NCBI RefSeq assembly: GCF_025244905.1
Contig: NZ_CP104285.1
Span: 3,038,001 to 3,102,000 of the forward strand
DNA length: 64,000 bases
Direction of reading: 5' to 3'
Origin: Enterobacter mori
GTDB lineage: Bacteria > Pseudomonadota > Gammaproteobacteria > Enterobacterales > Enterobacteriaceae
Shown here: positions 1-9,041 of the stretch, piece after piece
Layout of the letters: the number at the start of each line of letters is the position of its first letter
Position numbering within the stretch: position 1 is the first letter of the stretch
Notes under the pieces: model-generated
What the model was told of the DNA's origin: nothing
The model's input: only the letters and a program-made list of their open reading frames with translations
The model's database searches: none
Position numbers and translations under genes: made by a program

Positions 1-1211
1 TGCAGGAGACGCACCAGCGTCATGCCCTGGTGTTTATCGATCTCGATCGCTTCAAAGCCGTTAACGATACGGCAGGTCATGCCGCGGGTGACGCCCTCCT
101 GCGGGAGCTCTCATCCCTCATGCTGACCATGCTGCGTTCAAGCGATGTTCTGGCGCGGCTGGGCGGGGATGAGTTTGGTCTGCTGCTACCGGACTGCAAT
201 CTCGAAAGCGCGCGCTATATCGCGGGACGGCTGATCAACACCATCAATAACTACCACTTCACGTGGGAAGGACGGCTGCACCGGATCGGCGCCAGCGCGG
301 GTATCACGCTGATTGATGAGAGTAACCATCAGGCGGCGGAAGTGATGTCTCAGGCAGATATCGCCTGCTATGCCTCGAAAAACAGCGGACGTGGTGTGGT
401 AACACTCTACGAGCCACAGCAGGAGCGGATCCACAGCAACCGCAGTATGATGTCACTGGACGAGCAGTGGCATATGATCAAAGACAATCATCTGATGATG
501 ATAGCCCGCAGCGTGGCCTCCCCGCGCATTCCGGAAAGCGCCAGCTTCTGGCTGCTGTCGCTTCGCCTGTGGACCAGCCAGGGTGAGATGCAGGAAGAGC
601 ATGCCTTCCGATCAGGTCTGGCGGAGCCTGAACTGCTGCACGCCCTCGACAGGCGGATCTTCAACGAGTTCTTCCGTACCTTTGCCGCGCCCGTCGCCGC
701 AAAAGGCATGGGCGTTGCCCTGCCGCTCTCGGAAGCCGGATTAGCCAGCGTCACGCTGGTGGATGAACTGCTCGATTTGCTTGAGAAAGGCCCGCTGCCC
801 GGCCGTCTGCTGCATCTGGTTATCCCCGTTGACGTGGTGCGCAATCCGGATGAAAACGCGCAGCGTAATTTGCAAAAACTCCGCCATGCGGGCTGCCGCG
901 TGGTATTAAGCCATGTGGGACGCGATATGAATGACGTTAACCACCTGAGCCCCAACATGGCGGATTATCTGATGCTGGATACCGACGTGGTTAACAACGT
1001 TCACGGCAATTTGATGGACGAAATGATGGTGACCATTATCCAGGGGCACGCACAGCGTCTGGGGATGAAAACCCTCGCGGGACCCTGCCATCAGCCGATC
1101 GTTATGGATACGCTTTCAGGCATTGGTATCGACTTCATATACGGCGATACCATCGCTGAAGCGCAGCCGCTGGAGCTACTGCTGAATACCAGTTACTTCG
1201 CCATCAATTAA
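1..1211 (+). CDS. dgcE: Diguanylate cyclase DgcE (YegE), C-terminal part only
   Basis: The reading frame is open from base 3 and enters from upstream, so only about 400 C-terminal residues of a family protein of roughly 1,100 residues are present. The first part is a GGDEF domain: FIDLDRFK comes first, then the intact active-site motif RLGGDEF, so cyclic di-GMP synthesis from two GTP is expected. The last ~250 residues align in position with an EAL domain but lack the EAL motif, the DDFG motif and the catalytic lysine, so this half is probably regulatory, as known for E. coli YegE. The N-terminal MASE1/PAS sensor region lies outside the window. The stop lies inside the 3' end of the convergent alkA gene (36 bp overlap). 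Identification rests on sequence resemblance and on the alkA-yegD neighbours. Confidence 0.93.
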   Translation, partial: QETHQRHALVFIDLDRFKAVNDTAGHAAGDALLRELSSLMLTMLRSSDVLARLGGDEFGLLLPDCNLESARYIAGRLINTINNYHFTWEGRLHRIGASAGITLIDESNHQAAEVMSQADIACYASKNSGRGVVTLYEPQQERIHSNRSMMSLDEQWHMIKDNHLMMIARSVASPRIPESASFWLLSLRLWTSQGEMQEEHAFRSGLAEPELLHALDRRIFNEFFRTFAAPVAAKGMGVALPLSEAGLASVTLVDELLDLLEKGPLPGRLLHLVIPVDVVRNPDENAQRNLQKLRHAGCRVVLSHVGRDMNDVNHLSPNMADYLMLDTDVVNNVHGNLMDEMMVTIIQGHAQRLGMKTLAGPCHQPIVMDTLSGIGIDFIYGDTIAEAQPLELLLNTSYFAIN

Positions 1212-2048
1212 GGGTGACCAGCCGTCGGTATACCAGATGTGCAACAGCGCATAGGAGCGCCACGGCTGCCAGCGTTCGGCATAGCGACGGATTTGCGCGG
1301 GCGTCATGCCCGCGAAGCGTTGCTTAATCAGATAATCATCCGGAAGAAAGACATCTTTCGCCTGCCAGCCGCGCAGGGCCAGATAGTTTGCCGTCCAGCG
1401 ACCAATTCCCGGCCGCTGCTGCAGCGCCTTCATCCCGGCCTCGATATCCGCGGGCGGGGAAAGCGGAAACGTCCCATCGATCACCGACTGTGCCAGATGA
1501 ATCAACGACTCCGCGCGCTTTACCGGCATGCCCAACGCTTTTAACGCCAGCGGGTCCGCTGCCGCCAGCGCGTCCGGCGTGGGGAAACAGAGATAGCCCG
1601 GACAATCTGCCACCGGTTCGCCGCACAGCGCCACCACGCGCGACGTCAATTTCGCCGCCATCGCCACGCTCACCAGCTGCCCGAGAATGGCCCGAACGCC
1701 CTGTTCGTAGGCATCCATTGCTCCCGGCAAACGCAAGCCCGGCCGGGCAGCACCGAGATCGCCCAGCGTATCCGCGATCTCCTGCGGGTTGCAGGCGAGA
1801 TCGAACAGGCGCGCTATACGTTCAAGGCAGGTCTGTGCCACCGGGATTAACCCCGGACTGAGCGTCACGGTCAGCGTATGGGCCGCGATATCCGGCGTAA
1901 CGCGAAAGATCCCCTGATGCCCTTCGCAGGCAAAACTGCGCTCGTAGTCGTCGTGCGTGACGGTTTCAATACCCGTGACCGCACGCGCGCCAAGAAAGCT
2001 AAACATCCACTGCCAGTCGTAAGGGGGTTGCCAGGTCAGGGTGTACAT
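1176..2048 (-). CDS. alkA: DNA-3-methyladenine glycosylase II
   Basis: Base-excision repair enzyme that removes 3-methyladenine and other alkylated bases from DNA in the cytoplasm. The 290-residue product starts MYTLTWQPPYDW like E. coli AlkA (282 residues). It carries the helix-hairpin-helix segment PGIGRWTANYLALRG followed by KDVFLPDDY, in which the second Asp of the DD pair is the catalytic acid of the HhH-GPD family. I chose the ATG at 2048: AAGGAG lies about 5 nt upstream and the protein then begins at the family N-terminus; the longer frame to 2177 adds 43 unrelated residues. The gene is convergent with dgcE and divergent from yegD. It is not next to an ada gene here. Confidence 0.95.
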   Translation of the reverse strand: MYTLTWQPPYDWQWMFSFLGARAVTGIETVTHDDYERSFACEGHQGIFRVTPDIAAHTLTVTLSPGLIPVAQTCLERIARLFDLACNPQEIADTLGDLGAARPGLRLPGAMDAYEQGVRAILGQLVSVAMAAKLTSRVVALCGEPVADCPGYLCFPTPDALAAADPLALKALGMPVKRAESLIHLAQSVIDGTFPLSPPADIEAGMKALQQRPGIGRWTANYLALRGWQAKDVFLPDDYLIKQRFAGMTPAQIRRYAERWQPWRSYALLHIWYTDGWSPLIDGEVTGIQQ

Positions 2049-2178
2049 CGTGTCTCCTTTTGGGTTCTCCACAGCATAAACGGAAAGGTCTTGTTTCGCC
2101 TTGCTTTCATATTCCTGTTGTCGCCATGAAGACATTTCGTTAAAGTCTCGCCCCTTCTCACTGGCATGGGGATTCATC

Positions 2179-3531
2179 GTGTTTATTGGATTCGACTACG
2201 GTACGGCAAACTGCTCGGTTGCGATTATACAAAACGGACAACCGCAGCTCCTGAAAATGGAGAAAGAGAGTACGCTGCTGCCGTCAATGCTCTGCGCGCC
2301 GTCGCGCGAAGCGGTCAGCGAATGGCTGTTCCGCCATCACCAGGTTCCTGCCAACGCAGCGGAAACCCAGGCGCTGCTGCGCCGTGCGGTCAGTTTTAAC
2401 CGTGAAGAAGACATCGACGTTACGCCGTCCAGCGTGCAGTTCGGCCTCTCCTCGCTCGGTCACTATATTGAAGATCCGGAAGAGGTGTACTTCGTCAAAT
2501 CACCGAAATCCTTCCTCGGCGCCAGCGGCCTGAAGCCGCAGCAGGTGGCGATGTTTGAAGACCTGGTGTGCGCCATGATGCTGCACATCCGTCATCAGGC
2601 GCAGTCCCAGGTACCGGACGCCATCACCCAGGCGGTGATTGGTCGCCCGATCAACTTCCAGGGGCTGGGTAGCGACGAAGCCAACCAACAGGCGCAGGGG
2701 ATCCTTGAGCGTGCGGCGCACCGCGCGGGCTTCCGCGACGTGGTGTTCCAGTATGAGCCCGTTGCCGCGGGGCTGGATTTTGAAGCCACGCTGACGGAAG
2801 AAAAACGCGTATTAGTCGTGGATATCGGCGGGGGCACAACGGACTGCTCGCTGCTGCTGATGGGGCCACAGTGGCATAACCGTCGTGACCGTGAAAATAG
2901 CCTGCTGGGGCACAGCGGGTGCCGCGTAGGCGGTAACGATCTCGATATCGCGCTGGCATTCAAGAGCCTGATGCCGCTGCTCGGCATGGGCGGACAAACG
3001 GAAAAAGGCATCGCCCTGCCGATCCTGCCGTGGTGGAACGCGATCGCCATCAACGACGTTCCCGCACAGAGTGATTTTTACAGCACCGCGAACGGCCGCT
3101 TGCTCAACGATCTGGTGCGCGACGCGCAGGACGGCGAAAAGGTCGCGCTGCTGTATAAAGTGTGGCGTCAGCGCCTGAGCTACCGCGTGGTACGTACTGC
3201 GGAAGAGAGTAAAATTGCGCTTTCCGACCGCGCAGAACACGCGGTCTCACTTCCGTTTATCAGCGACGATTTGGCTACGGCGATTTCGCAGGACGGGCTG
3301 GAAGCGGCGCTTACTCAGCCGCTGCAGCGCATTCTGGAACAGGTGCAATTGGCGCTGGAAAACGGCAAAGAGAAGCCGGACGTTATCTATCTGACCGGGG
3401 GGAGCGCCCGTTCACCGCTGATCAAGAAAGCGCTGGCGGAACAGCTGCCGGGCATTCCGATTGCCGGTGGGGATGACTTTGGCTCCGTTACCGCAGGGCT
3501 GGCGCGCTGGGCGCAGGTGATGTTTAGCTAA
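2179..3531 (+). CDS. yegD: Hsp70-family chaperone-like protein YegD
   Basis: A 450-residue actin/Hsp70-fold ATPase domain without the substrate-binding half of DnaK. Visible nucleotide-binding motifs are DYGTANC at the N-terminus, VVDIGGGTTDCS near residue 210 and YLTGGSARSPLIKKAL near the C-terminus. The start is a GTG at 2179, which gives MFIGFDYGTANC exactly as in E. coli YegD; the longer frame from 2101 adds 26 residues that overlap the alkA promoter region. It is transcribed divergently from alkA with 130 bp between the starts. Family members are usually called chaperones, but no client is established. A hairpin follows the stop. Confidence 0.93.
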   Translation: MFIGFDYGTANCSVAIIQNGQPQLLKMEKESTLLPSMLCAPSREAVSEWLFRHHQVPANAAETQALLRRAVSFNREEDIDVTPSSVQFGLSSLGHYIEDPEEVYFVKSPKSFLGASGLKPQQVAMFEDLVCAMMLHIRHQAQSQVPDAITQAVIGRPINFQGLGSDEANQQAQGILERAAHRAGFRDVVFQYEPVAAGLDFEATLTEEKRVLVVDIGGGTTDCSLLLMGPQWHNRRDRENSLLGHSGCRVGGNDLDIALAFKSLMPLLGMGGQTEKGIALPILPWWNAIAINDVPAQSDFYSTANGRLLNDLVRDAQDGEKVALLYKVWRQRLSYRVVRTAEESKIALSDRAEHAVSLPFISDDLATAISQDGLEAALTQPLQRILEQVQLALENGKEKPDVIYLTGGSARSPLIKKALAEQLPGIPIAGGDDFGSVTAGLARWAQVMFS

Positions 3532-3532
3532 A

Positions 3533-3573
3533 CACAAAAACTGAAGCCCCTCAGTCACCTTGTGGGGCATCAG
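3533..3573 (-). terminator. Rho-independent terminator at the end of the HTH-EAL gene
   Basis: A 10-bp stem with one mismatch (CTGATGCCCC / GGGGCTTCAG) and a 13-nt loop is followed on the minus strand by TTTTTGTG. It lies 3 bp beyond the stop of the EAL gene, between two convergent genes. On the plus strand there is no U-run, so it may serve yegD only weakly. Confidence 0.7.
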
Positions 3574-3576
3574 TAT

Positions 3577-5064
3577 CTACATTGCGCTGATGTGCTCTTC
3601 TTCGCTTCTTTCTAATTTTACCCTCTTCCGCCCCCAGGACGGCCCTTTTGCAGCGGGTTCATGCTGCTGTAGGTAACTGCGAAAATCAGCCAATGATACA
3701 GGCGGCATGAAATAGTATCCCTGCAGGAAGTCGACCTGGTTGGTGATAAGCCATTCGCGTTGACAATCATACTCCACGCCCTCTGCGACAGTACGCAGCC
3801 CCAGAATGGCAGCCAGATTAATAATCGACTCCAGCATAGGCAGCGACTGGTCTTTTGCATGGATACCGCTGATAAAGGTCTTATCGATTTTAATGACATC
3901 CAGATCCAACTCATTCAGATAGCATAAATTGGCATAGCCCGTACCAAAATCATCCAGTGCAAAGAGCACACCGCGATTACGTAATGAACGAATCAGCTCC
4001 TTTATTGCCGGGGTGACCACCAGCGTCTGATTTTCGGTTATCTCAATCATCAGCCTTATCGGCAGTGATTCCGTTAGCTCTATAAAGTTAAGGCACTCCC
4101 AGTAGAAAACGGGATTACTTAAGCTAGAGGGGCTAACATTGAACGCGACAAAAATATCATCGCCCTGCCAGTCAATATCGTGACTTAAATCACTGGCAAC
4201 CTTATTCATTAAATAACTTGTTAGCTCATTAATTTGACCACTACTTTCCGCCAGGGGAATAAATTCTCGTTGAGAAATGGCATAATTGTGACCCAACGGC
4301 CAGCGTGCCAGCACTTCAACGCCACATAGTTCCCCTTCATTTCCAATGATAGGCTGATAGTAAGGGATAATTTCATCATTCTTCATCGCCAGATTTAACC
4401 GGCCAGCATCGTTGCTATCGTAGAAACGCTCTTTCGATGCTTGTCTTGTCGTATTTTCGTGCCCAACCATTCTTTCTGCTAAAAAGCCATTTCTGGTCAG
4501 AAAGATGATCGCTTCGTTGAAATTATCAAACCCTAATCGATGGGTTATTTTATCCCGATAGCGATAAAGTGATTTAGAGGCTAACGAGTTAGCCTTACAA
4601 AATTCGTCCAATCCTTCCCTGGTAAAAGCAGCATTAAGCATCTCTTCTTCAAAATCGCTCAAACGGAATGTATCAATACTTCCCTCTTTATATTTTTCTT
4701 CCATCACAAGGTCAGACATCAATATGTCCTTAAGAGTATTAACAACCGAGTTAAAATGTATTTTTGCGTTGACAAACTCATATTTTTCATACCCTCGATT
4801 AATACATTTATTTTCACTCAACCTCAGAACAACACTGTTCATATTGATAAACTGACTGCTGTTCCTTTGCATCCATTTTCTTACTAAAAAAAATGGCATT
4901 CTGCTGTCAATTATTAACAGACAGGTATTATATTGTGGAATATAGACATCTGAGTCAGAGACAAACGCTCCAGCATCCACCAATACAAGATTAGGTAAAA
5001 AAGACCTAATTCCTGAGAAAAGATAAATGTCATAACTGAGAAGGAAGACCTTTTTTGTGTTCAT
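3577..5064 (-). CDS. LuxR-type HTH - EAL domain protein (c-di-GMP phosphodiesterase and putative transcription regulator)
   Basis: A 495-residue protein with three parts. Residues ~1-130 are a receiver-like region of low similarity. Residues ~134-190 form a LuxR/FixJ-type helix-turn-helix (LSDFEEEML ... SLYRYRDKITHRLGF). Residues ~225-465 are an EAL domain. The catalytic set looks complete: EVLARW in place of EALxR, NVS, EITEN, DDFGTGY, IKIDK, AEGVE and LQGYYF, so c-di-GMP hydrolysis is likely. The arrangement recalls PdeL of E. coli and FimK of Klebsiella, DNA-binding proteins that carry an EAL domain. The ATG at 5064 has GGTGA 5 nt upstream; an ATG four codons earlier (5076) is possible. 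The DNA is AT-richer than the backbone. It lies downstream of the ecp operon and the MarT/FidL-like pair on the same strand, so a role in pilus control is inferred. Confidence 0.85.
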   Translation of the reverse strand: MNTKKVFLLSYDIYLFSGIRSFLPNLVLVDAGAFVSDSDVYIPQYNTCLLIIDSRMPFFLVRKWMQRNSSQFINMNSVVLRLSENKCINRGYEKYEFVNAKIHFNSVVNTLKDILMSDLVMEEKYKEGSIDTFRLSDFEEEMLNAAFTREGLDEFCKANSLASKSLYRYRDKITHRLGFDNFNEAIIFLTRNGFLAERMVGHENTTRQASKERFYDSNDAGRLNLAMKNDEIIPYYQPIIGNEGELCGVEVLARWPLGHNYAISQREFIPLAESSGQINELTSYLMNKVASDLSHDIDWQGDDIFVAFNVSPSSLSNPVFYWECLNFIELTESLPIRLMIEITENQTLVVTPAIKELIRSLRNRGVLFALDDFGTGYANLCYLNELDLDVIKIDKTFISGIHAKDQSLPMLESIINLAAILGLRTVAEGVEYDCQREWLITNQVDFLQGYYFMPPVSLADFRSYLQQHEPAAKGPSWGRKRVKLERSEEEHISAM

Positions 5065-5454
5065 AATAATCACCATAAAAGTTTAATTGCAAAGCACTCT
5101 CCCCTCTCTTAAAGAAAGAATATTCGCAATCGTATCGATTTTCATCAAACATCCAATGCCAGATAGACAACATTTATTCTATGTTCTAATAAAATAAAAT
5201 TCTAAAAGTTAAAGTGAGCGTTTTCCCCTTCAGAAAAAATTCGTATTGCGGATACAATGATAAAAGTCTTCATGATGTTTATACAGGGAATTTTCTTAAT
5301 CTGAATCAGTACAAATTAATGCACTTACATTCAGCTCGCAGCAAAACAAAACACCAGAAACGACATACAAACAACAAAACACCAGAACAAGCGACCACAA
5401 AAACAACTCACCCCAGCCAATCATTTCAATAAAAAGAGTCAAAGTGGCCAGCAT
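5065..5454. other. AT-rich intergenic region upstream of the HTH-EAL gene
   Basis: 390 bp without a convincing gene. It must hold the promoter of the HTH-EAL gene. A short plus-strand frame at 5214-5432 has low-complexity Lys/Thr/Gln-rich composition and no family resemblance. A 14-bp direct repeat (acaaaacaccagaa) occurs at 5346-5359 and 5374-5387. No strong terminator follows the FidL-like gene. Confidence 0.5.
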
Positions 5455-5928
5455 TCACTTCGCCCGGCACACCATCAGCGTGCGCCGAAGATCCCTAACC
5501 CCATAAACATTATCGGATATATGCATAATCTTGTAGTAAAAGGCCTTCTGTTTTGACATGAGTAAGTCTGTTATTGCGTCAGGTAAGTCATCATTGTCAT
5601 TCTTTACCACAGAAACGCGTTGAGTACGCAAGTAGCCATCGCTGTCCTGCCCGGTAAATTTCAGTGTTGTTGAGCGATTTACCGAATAGTTCTGCCCATT
5701 AACGTCCAGCACTCCCACTTGTGAGAACACCCCTTCCCTGGCAGAAGAAATTCTGAATACTAATAAGACTTCGCCTTCAATTTTCACTCCATCTTTTTGC
5801 GTATTGAGGAAGAGGTGGGTTTTAGCAGTACAGACTAAAGCTGATGGGACCTTAGTGCGATTCAGCATAAAGAAAAAAATCACCACCAATGCTGTAATCA
5901 AGCTAATAAATATAATTCTCGCACTCAC
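5455..5928 (-). CDS. FidL-like membrane protein
   Basis: A 157-residue protein with one N-terminal membrane segment (about residues 4-22, IIFISLITALVVIFFFML) and a ~130-residue presumably periplasmic domain. Size, topology and position directly after a ToxR/CadC-type regulator match FidL-like proteins, the partners of MarT in Salmonella pathogenicity island 3. The start is a GTG at 5928 with AAGGGGAT upstream. The gene overlaps the 3' end of the preceding regulator by 26 bp, so the two are probably translated together. By analogy with ToxR-ToxS it may modulate the regulator in the periplasm; this is inference. The family name is from resemblance by eye, without a database search. Confidence 0.72.
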   Translation of the reverse strand: MSARIIFISLITALVVIFFFMLNRTKVPSALVCTAKTHLFLNTQKDGVKIEGEVLLVFRISSAREGVFSQVGVLDVNGQNYSVNRSTTLKFTGQDSDGYLRTQRVSVVKNDNDDLPDAITDLLMSKQKAFYYKIMHISDNVYGVRDLRRTLMVCRAK

Positions 5929-6634
5929 TCGCTATCCCCTTCCGATCCATTTTACATACACTGAAGAAATACTCTTTCAGTTTATTACCTTCTGATAAAC
6001 TGTTGTCATCATAAAATACGATAACTTTGTTTCTTCGTTTACAAATGGAATTGTAATTTTGCCACTTTGGCGAATTCATAAACTGGGATAACTGTTCTGT
6101 TGAATTATCATCTGTCGTATAGATATCACACGAACCAGATTTTATAACATGCACAATATTGTCGTGATCTCTTAACATTGCGACGAGTATAACGCCTACG
6201 GAAACAAAAATAATGAAACCAAATAAAAACAATAATACTGACTTACGATAACGCGCGAATTTAATCGTTTTGTTAACCGTATATAATGTAGCCATACTAC
6301 AGTTTAAGACTTCATCACTAACATTTTTGATCTGCGCCTGGAATAGAAACCCTTCCCGCGGAATAGTGACAATCAGATCGTCCATACCTAAAGCTGAAAA
6401 CGCTTTGCGCAACATGCTTACACTTTTATTAAGGCTATGCCCGGACGGGATCATGCCATGCCGACCCCACACCTCTTCAATGATCAGTTCCCTGTTTAAT
6501 TGCTTATAATTATTTGCGATAAAGAGTTCAAGTAACCTTGCGGTTGGCGCTGACAGGACAGTTCTTTCGCCTTGCGCACTCAACACTCGCGTCTCTGAAT
6601 CGTATAAAACCTGATCATTAATGATTTTTTTCAT
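5903..6634 (-). CDS. Membrane-anchored winged-helix transcription regulator (ToxR/CadC/MarT type)
   Basis: 243 residues. Residues ~1-100 form an OmpR/PhoB-type winged-helix DNA-binding domain without a receiver domain (LSAPTARLLELFI ... GHSLNKSVSMLRKAF ... IPREGFLF). A single membrane segment follows at ~131-154 (SVLLFLFGFIIFVSVGVIL), then a ~90-residue periplasmic part with three cysteines. This is the one-component layout of CadC, ToxR and MarT, which sense the periplasm and bind DNA from the membrane. It starts with ATG at 6634 and overlaps the FidL-like gene. It lies 97 bp downstream of ecpE on the same strand, so it could be an operon-distal gene or have its own promoter. The ecp promoter is the obvious candidate target, but nothing in the sequence proves this. 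Confidence 0.83.
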   Translation of the reverse strand: MKKIINDQVLYDSETRVLSAQGERTVLSAPTARLLELFIANNYKQLNRELIIEEVWGRHGMIPSGHSLNKSVSMLRKAFSALGMDDLIVTIPREGFLFQAQIKNVSDEVLNCSMATLYTVNKTIKFARYRKSVLLFLFGFIIFVSVGVILVAMLRDHDNIVHVIKSGSCDIYTTDDNSTEQLSQFMNSPKWQNYNSICKRRNKVIVFYDDNSLSEGNKLKEYFFSVCKMDRKGIASECENYIY

Positions 6635-6731
6635 CCAAGTAAACTCTTATATTTTTAACTTTGACGTTAGCAAAAAACCCCGTACAGAATATATTCACTA
6701 TATAACGTTATCAATATAAGAAATTTTTATT

Positions 6732-7424
6732 TTATGAGCTATGTTTGAAACACCCATTACCAATTGGGAGGTATTTCTGTAAAGCAACAATAAACTTTTT
6801 ATTTTGACTTTTCAGACCTGGACTATTGTACGTCTCCCTTGGCAGAACATAACGAATAGTTGCTTCATCATCTGTTGAATTGCATCCTTTCTGAACGATG
6901 ATTTTAAAAAAAGTATTCCCGGTGTTTTTGAGAATACCGGCCTGCTCATCCAGCTTATAACGCAGATCCACTTTTCTGGGGCGAACCACCAGAATCGTGT
7001 CCAGGGCGATAGCCGGTATCGCTTCACTCTTTTTACCCGTGTTGTGCTCCGGGAACAGCGTCACAGGCATTTCGGTGAACTGCACCCGGTAATAGCGCTC
7101 TTTGTCGTCCTGCGGCCCACGATAAAAAATTTTGAAATACTCCCCGGCATCCGGTGCCAGGGAGAAATTAAGCGGGGCAAAAAGCAGCTCCCCTTCCTCT
7201 ATTGACTCGCGCCGTTCCCCGCCAGGACCAGGTTTATCAATTTTCACCGCAGAAATGCTGTACACATTCTGTTTCTTACTGTCATTGAAAATACGCTTGC
7301 TAATAAAGGCCTTATCTGCAGCCATGTCGTAAATCGTTGAATCGAGATACAGGGCGTGGGCAGAGAGACTAAACAGCGCCACGTATGTTAAACCCACACA
7401 GGTCATTGCCGCACGCCATGCCAT
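6732..7424 (-). CDS. ecpE: ECP-type pilus chaperone EcpE
   Basis: 230-residue periplasmic chaperone of the E. coli common pilus (ECP/Mat, alpha-fimbriae) type. It has an N-terminal signal segment ending near SAHA, an Ig-like chaperone fold, and the stretch YFKIFYRGPQDDKERYYRVQF-like, also found in the other chaperone of this operon (EcpB). It is the last gene of ecpABCDE. Its ATG overlaps the ecpD stop (TAATG), which suggests translational coupling. Sequence identity to E. coli EcpE is modest, so the symbol rests on operon position and family. The C-terminal ~45 residues carry two cysteines and differ from EcpB. The function expected is capping and delivery of the EcpD tip subunit or pilin to the usher. 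Confidence 0.82.
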   Translation of the reverse strand: MAWRAAMTCVGLTYVALFSLSAHALYLDSTIYDMAADKAFISKRIFNDSKKQNVYSISAVKIDKPGPGGERRESIEEGELLFAPLNFSLAPDAGEYFKIFYRGPQDDKERYYRVQFTEMPVTLFPEHNTGKKSEAIPAIALDTILVVRPRKVDLRYKLDEQAGILKNTGNTFFKIIVQKGCNSTDDEATIRYVLPRETYNSPGLKSQNKKFIVALQKYLPIGNGCFKHSS

Positions 7425-9037
7425 TATTTTGTGACTCCCACCCAGTTAGCCGTGACCTGGATTTCTCCGCTGGCGCTGACCACGCCTTCCCAGTCAGAGC
7501 CTGACACCGTCAGAGCTGAGCGAGAATCATCCATCGGGAACAGCAGCGATAAATTGGTGCTGAAGTAGCTTCCATCGTCAGTATTGTTTGCATCCCACGG
7601 CGTTTGCTGCCACAGCGCATCGTTCAGGCTAATCGGGTTTTCGTTACAGCTATTCCTCATCTGAGTCAGGCTACCAGACTGGTTGTTATATTGAAGATAA
7701 GCCGGAATCGGTACGCTTATCCCCCCCTGCGCAGACGTAAACAGGCAATACGGCGTATCGTTAATCGTCGTGCTATCCCCAACAACCTTAGCGGTAATAC
7801 TGTCTGCCTGACGCGGGCCAGAGACGGTGACGACATAATTCATTTCAATGGGTGTTTCATCGCCAATAGCGCCACTCCCGCTTGCCGATGTCGTATTATT
7901 TGATGAAACAATACTTATCCCGTACTCCTTAGGGACAATATTAAGCTGTAAAGAAGGCGTAAATTGGTAATAACCTGACTCAGGGGTCAACGCATTACTA
8001 AACGCAAAGGTAAAGGGCTGACTGTTTGTAATACTGTTGCCAGAGTCGACAAGGTTTTTAAGGAATGTCTGCGACAAAAAGAGGTAAACATACTGGCCGC
8101 CTGTTGAGAAGACATTGTAATACGCCGTAGAGGTACTGAAGTTATACCAGGTAGAGCCATTTCCAGAATAACGCACCGTTGCTGCCGCGGGGGTAAAGCC
8201 AAGAGCCGCCGAATCGACATACGCCCTGAAGGTCAGCGATGCGGTCAGGTTGGCCGTCTGCTGAAGGTTATAACTGACCATTTTGCAGATAACGCCACTC
8301 ACGTTACTCACCACACCCAGCTCACAGGCACCGGAGTCATTAGTGATGCTCGGCGTACCGTCGCTGGCAATCCACAGTTCCTGAAATGCACTGGTCGATT
8401 CAAGCGCCAGGTGGCCGCGCTTGGTTAACGTATAGTTCACGTAATTCCACAATCCGGTGGTTTGATCCTTACAGCGCTGTCCTGAAGCGTAATCATAGTT
8501 AACCGAGGTATAGCAGCGGTTGAATACATACGTTTCGCTGCTCCCGGTGGGCATGTTACGGAAATATTCGTAGGAAGAATCACTCAGCGAGGCAAAGCCG
8601 TAAGCCCCACCGATAACACCCGCAACCGATCCCACCTGGGCATGGTAGAAGCCGTTACTGTCGGTTCCTTGCCCTGAAATGTAACCTGACGTTGGGCATT
8701 GCGTGCCGGTATAACAGCGAGTCCCGCGAAACGGCCCATCAATAGGTGAATTATCAATCCACATATCCTGATAGTAGTTGGCAGGCGCGGTCCAGGCGAC
8801 AAACCCCATATAGCCAAGACTCACCTGCGAAGTACCGTATTTCACCCAGGTGTTTGATCCACTAAAGCGAGGGTCGAGGGCTGATGGTGTAATGAAGTAT
8901 TCACTGTCTACGGCGTTCTCGATGAACAGAAAATTATTACTGGCCGAACCCGATGATGTCGCATTCAGCGCTTTAGCCGCAAACGGCGTCATCGCACCAA
9001 CAAGCAGTAACGGAAGAATGATGTTGGAATTTTTCAT
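7424..9037 (-). CDS. ecpD: ECP-type pilus tip adhesin EcpD
   Basis: 537-residue exported protein, close to the ~547 residues of E. coli EcpD, the polymerised tip adhesin of the common pilus. A signal peptide (MKNSNIILPLLLVGAMTPFAAKA) is followed by a Ser/Thr/Asn/Tyr-rich beta protein with scattered cysteine pairs (RCYTGTQCP, NRCYTS, GQRCKD). I chose the ATG at 9037, which begins the signal peptide and lies 4 nt after the ecpC stop; the frame to 9073 adds 12 charged residues inside ecpC. Its stop overlaps the ecpE start. A role in attachment to host or abiotic surfaces is known for the family. Ligand specificity cannot be read from the sequence. Confidence 0.86.
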   Translation of the reverse strand: MKNSNIILPLLLVGAMTPFAAKALNATSSGSASNNFLFIENAVDSEYFITPSALDPRFSGSNTWVKYGTSQVSLGYMGFVAWTAPANYYQDMWIDNSPIDGPFRGTRCYTGTQCPTSGYISGQGTDSNGFYHAQVGSVAGVIGGAYGFASLSDSSYEYFRNMPTGSSETYVFNRCYTSVNYDYASGQRCKDQTTGLWNYVNYTLTKRGHLALESTSAFQELWIASDGTPSITNDSGACELGVVSNVSGVICKMVSYNLQQTANLTASLTFRAYVDSAALGFTPAAATVRYSGNGSTWYNFSTSTAYYNVFSTGGQYVYLFLSQTFLKNLVDSGNSITNSQPFTFAFSNALTPESGYYQFTPSLQLNIVPKEYGISIVSSNNTTSASGSGAIGDETPIEMNYVVTVSGPRQADSITAKVVGDSTTINDTPYCLFTSAQGGISVPIPAYLQYNNQSGSLTQMRNSCNENPISLNDALWQQTPWDANNTDDGSYFSTNLSLLFPMDDSRSALTVSGSDWEGVVSASGEIQVTANWVGVTK

Positions 9038-9041
9038 AGCA

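Noticed and set aside
2049..2177. N-terminal extension of alkA to 2177
   Set aside because: Adds 43 residues not found in AlkA, lacks a ribosome site, and the ATG at 2048 has one.
5214..5432. 72-codon plus-strand frame between the HTH-EAL and FidL-like genes
   Set aside because: Low-complexity Lys/Thr/Gln/His composition, no ribosome site of note and no family resemblance; treated as AT-rich intergenic DNA.
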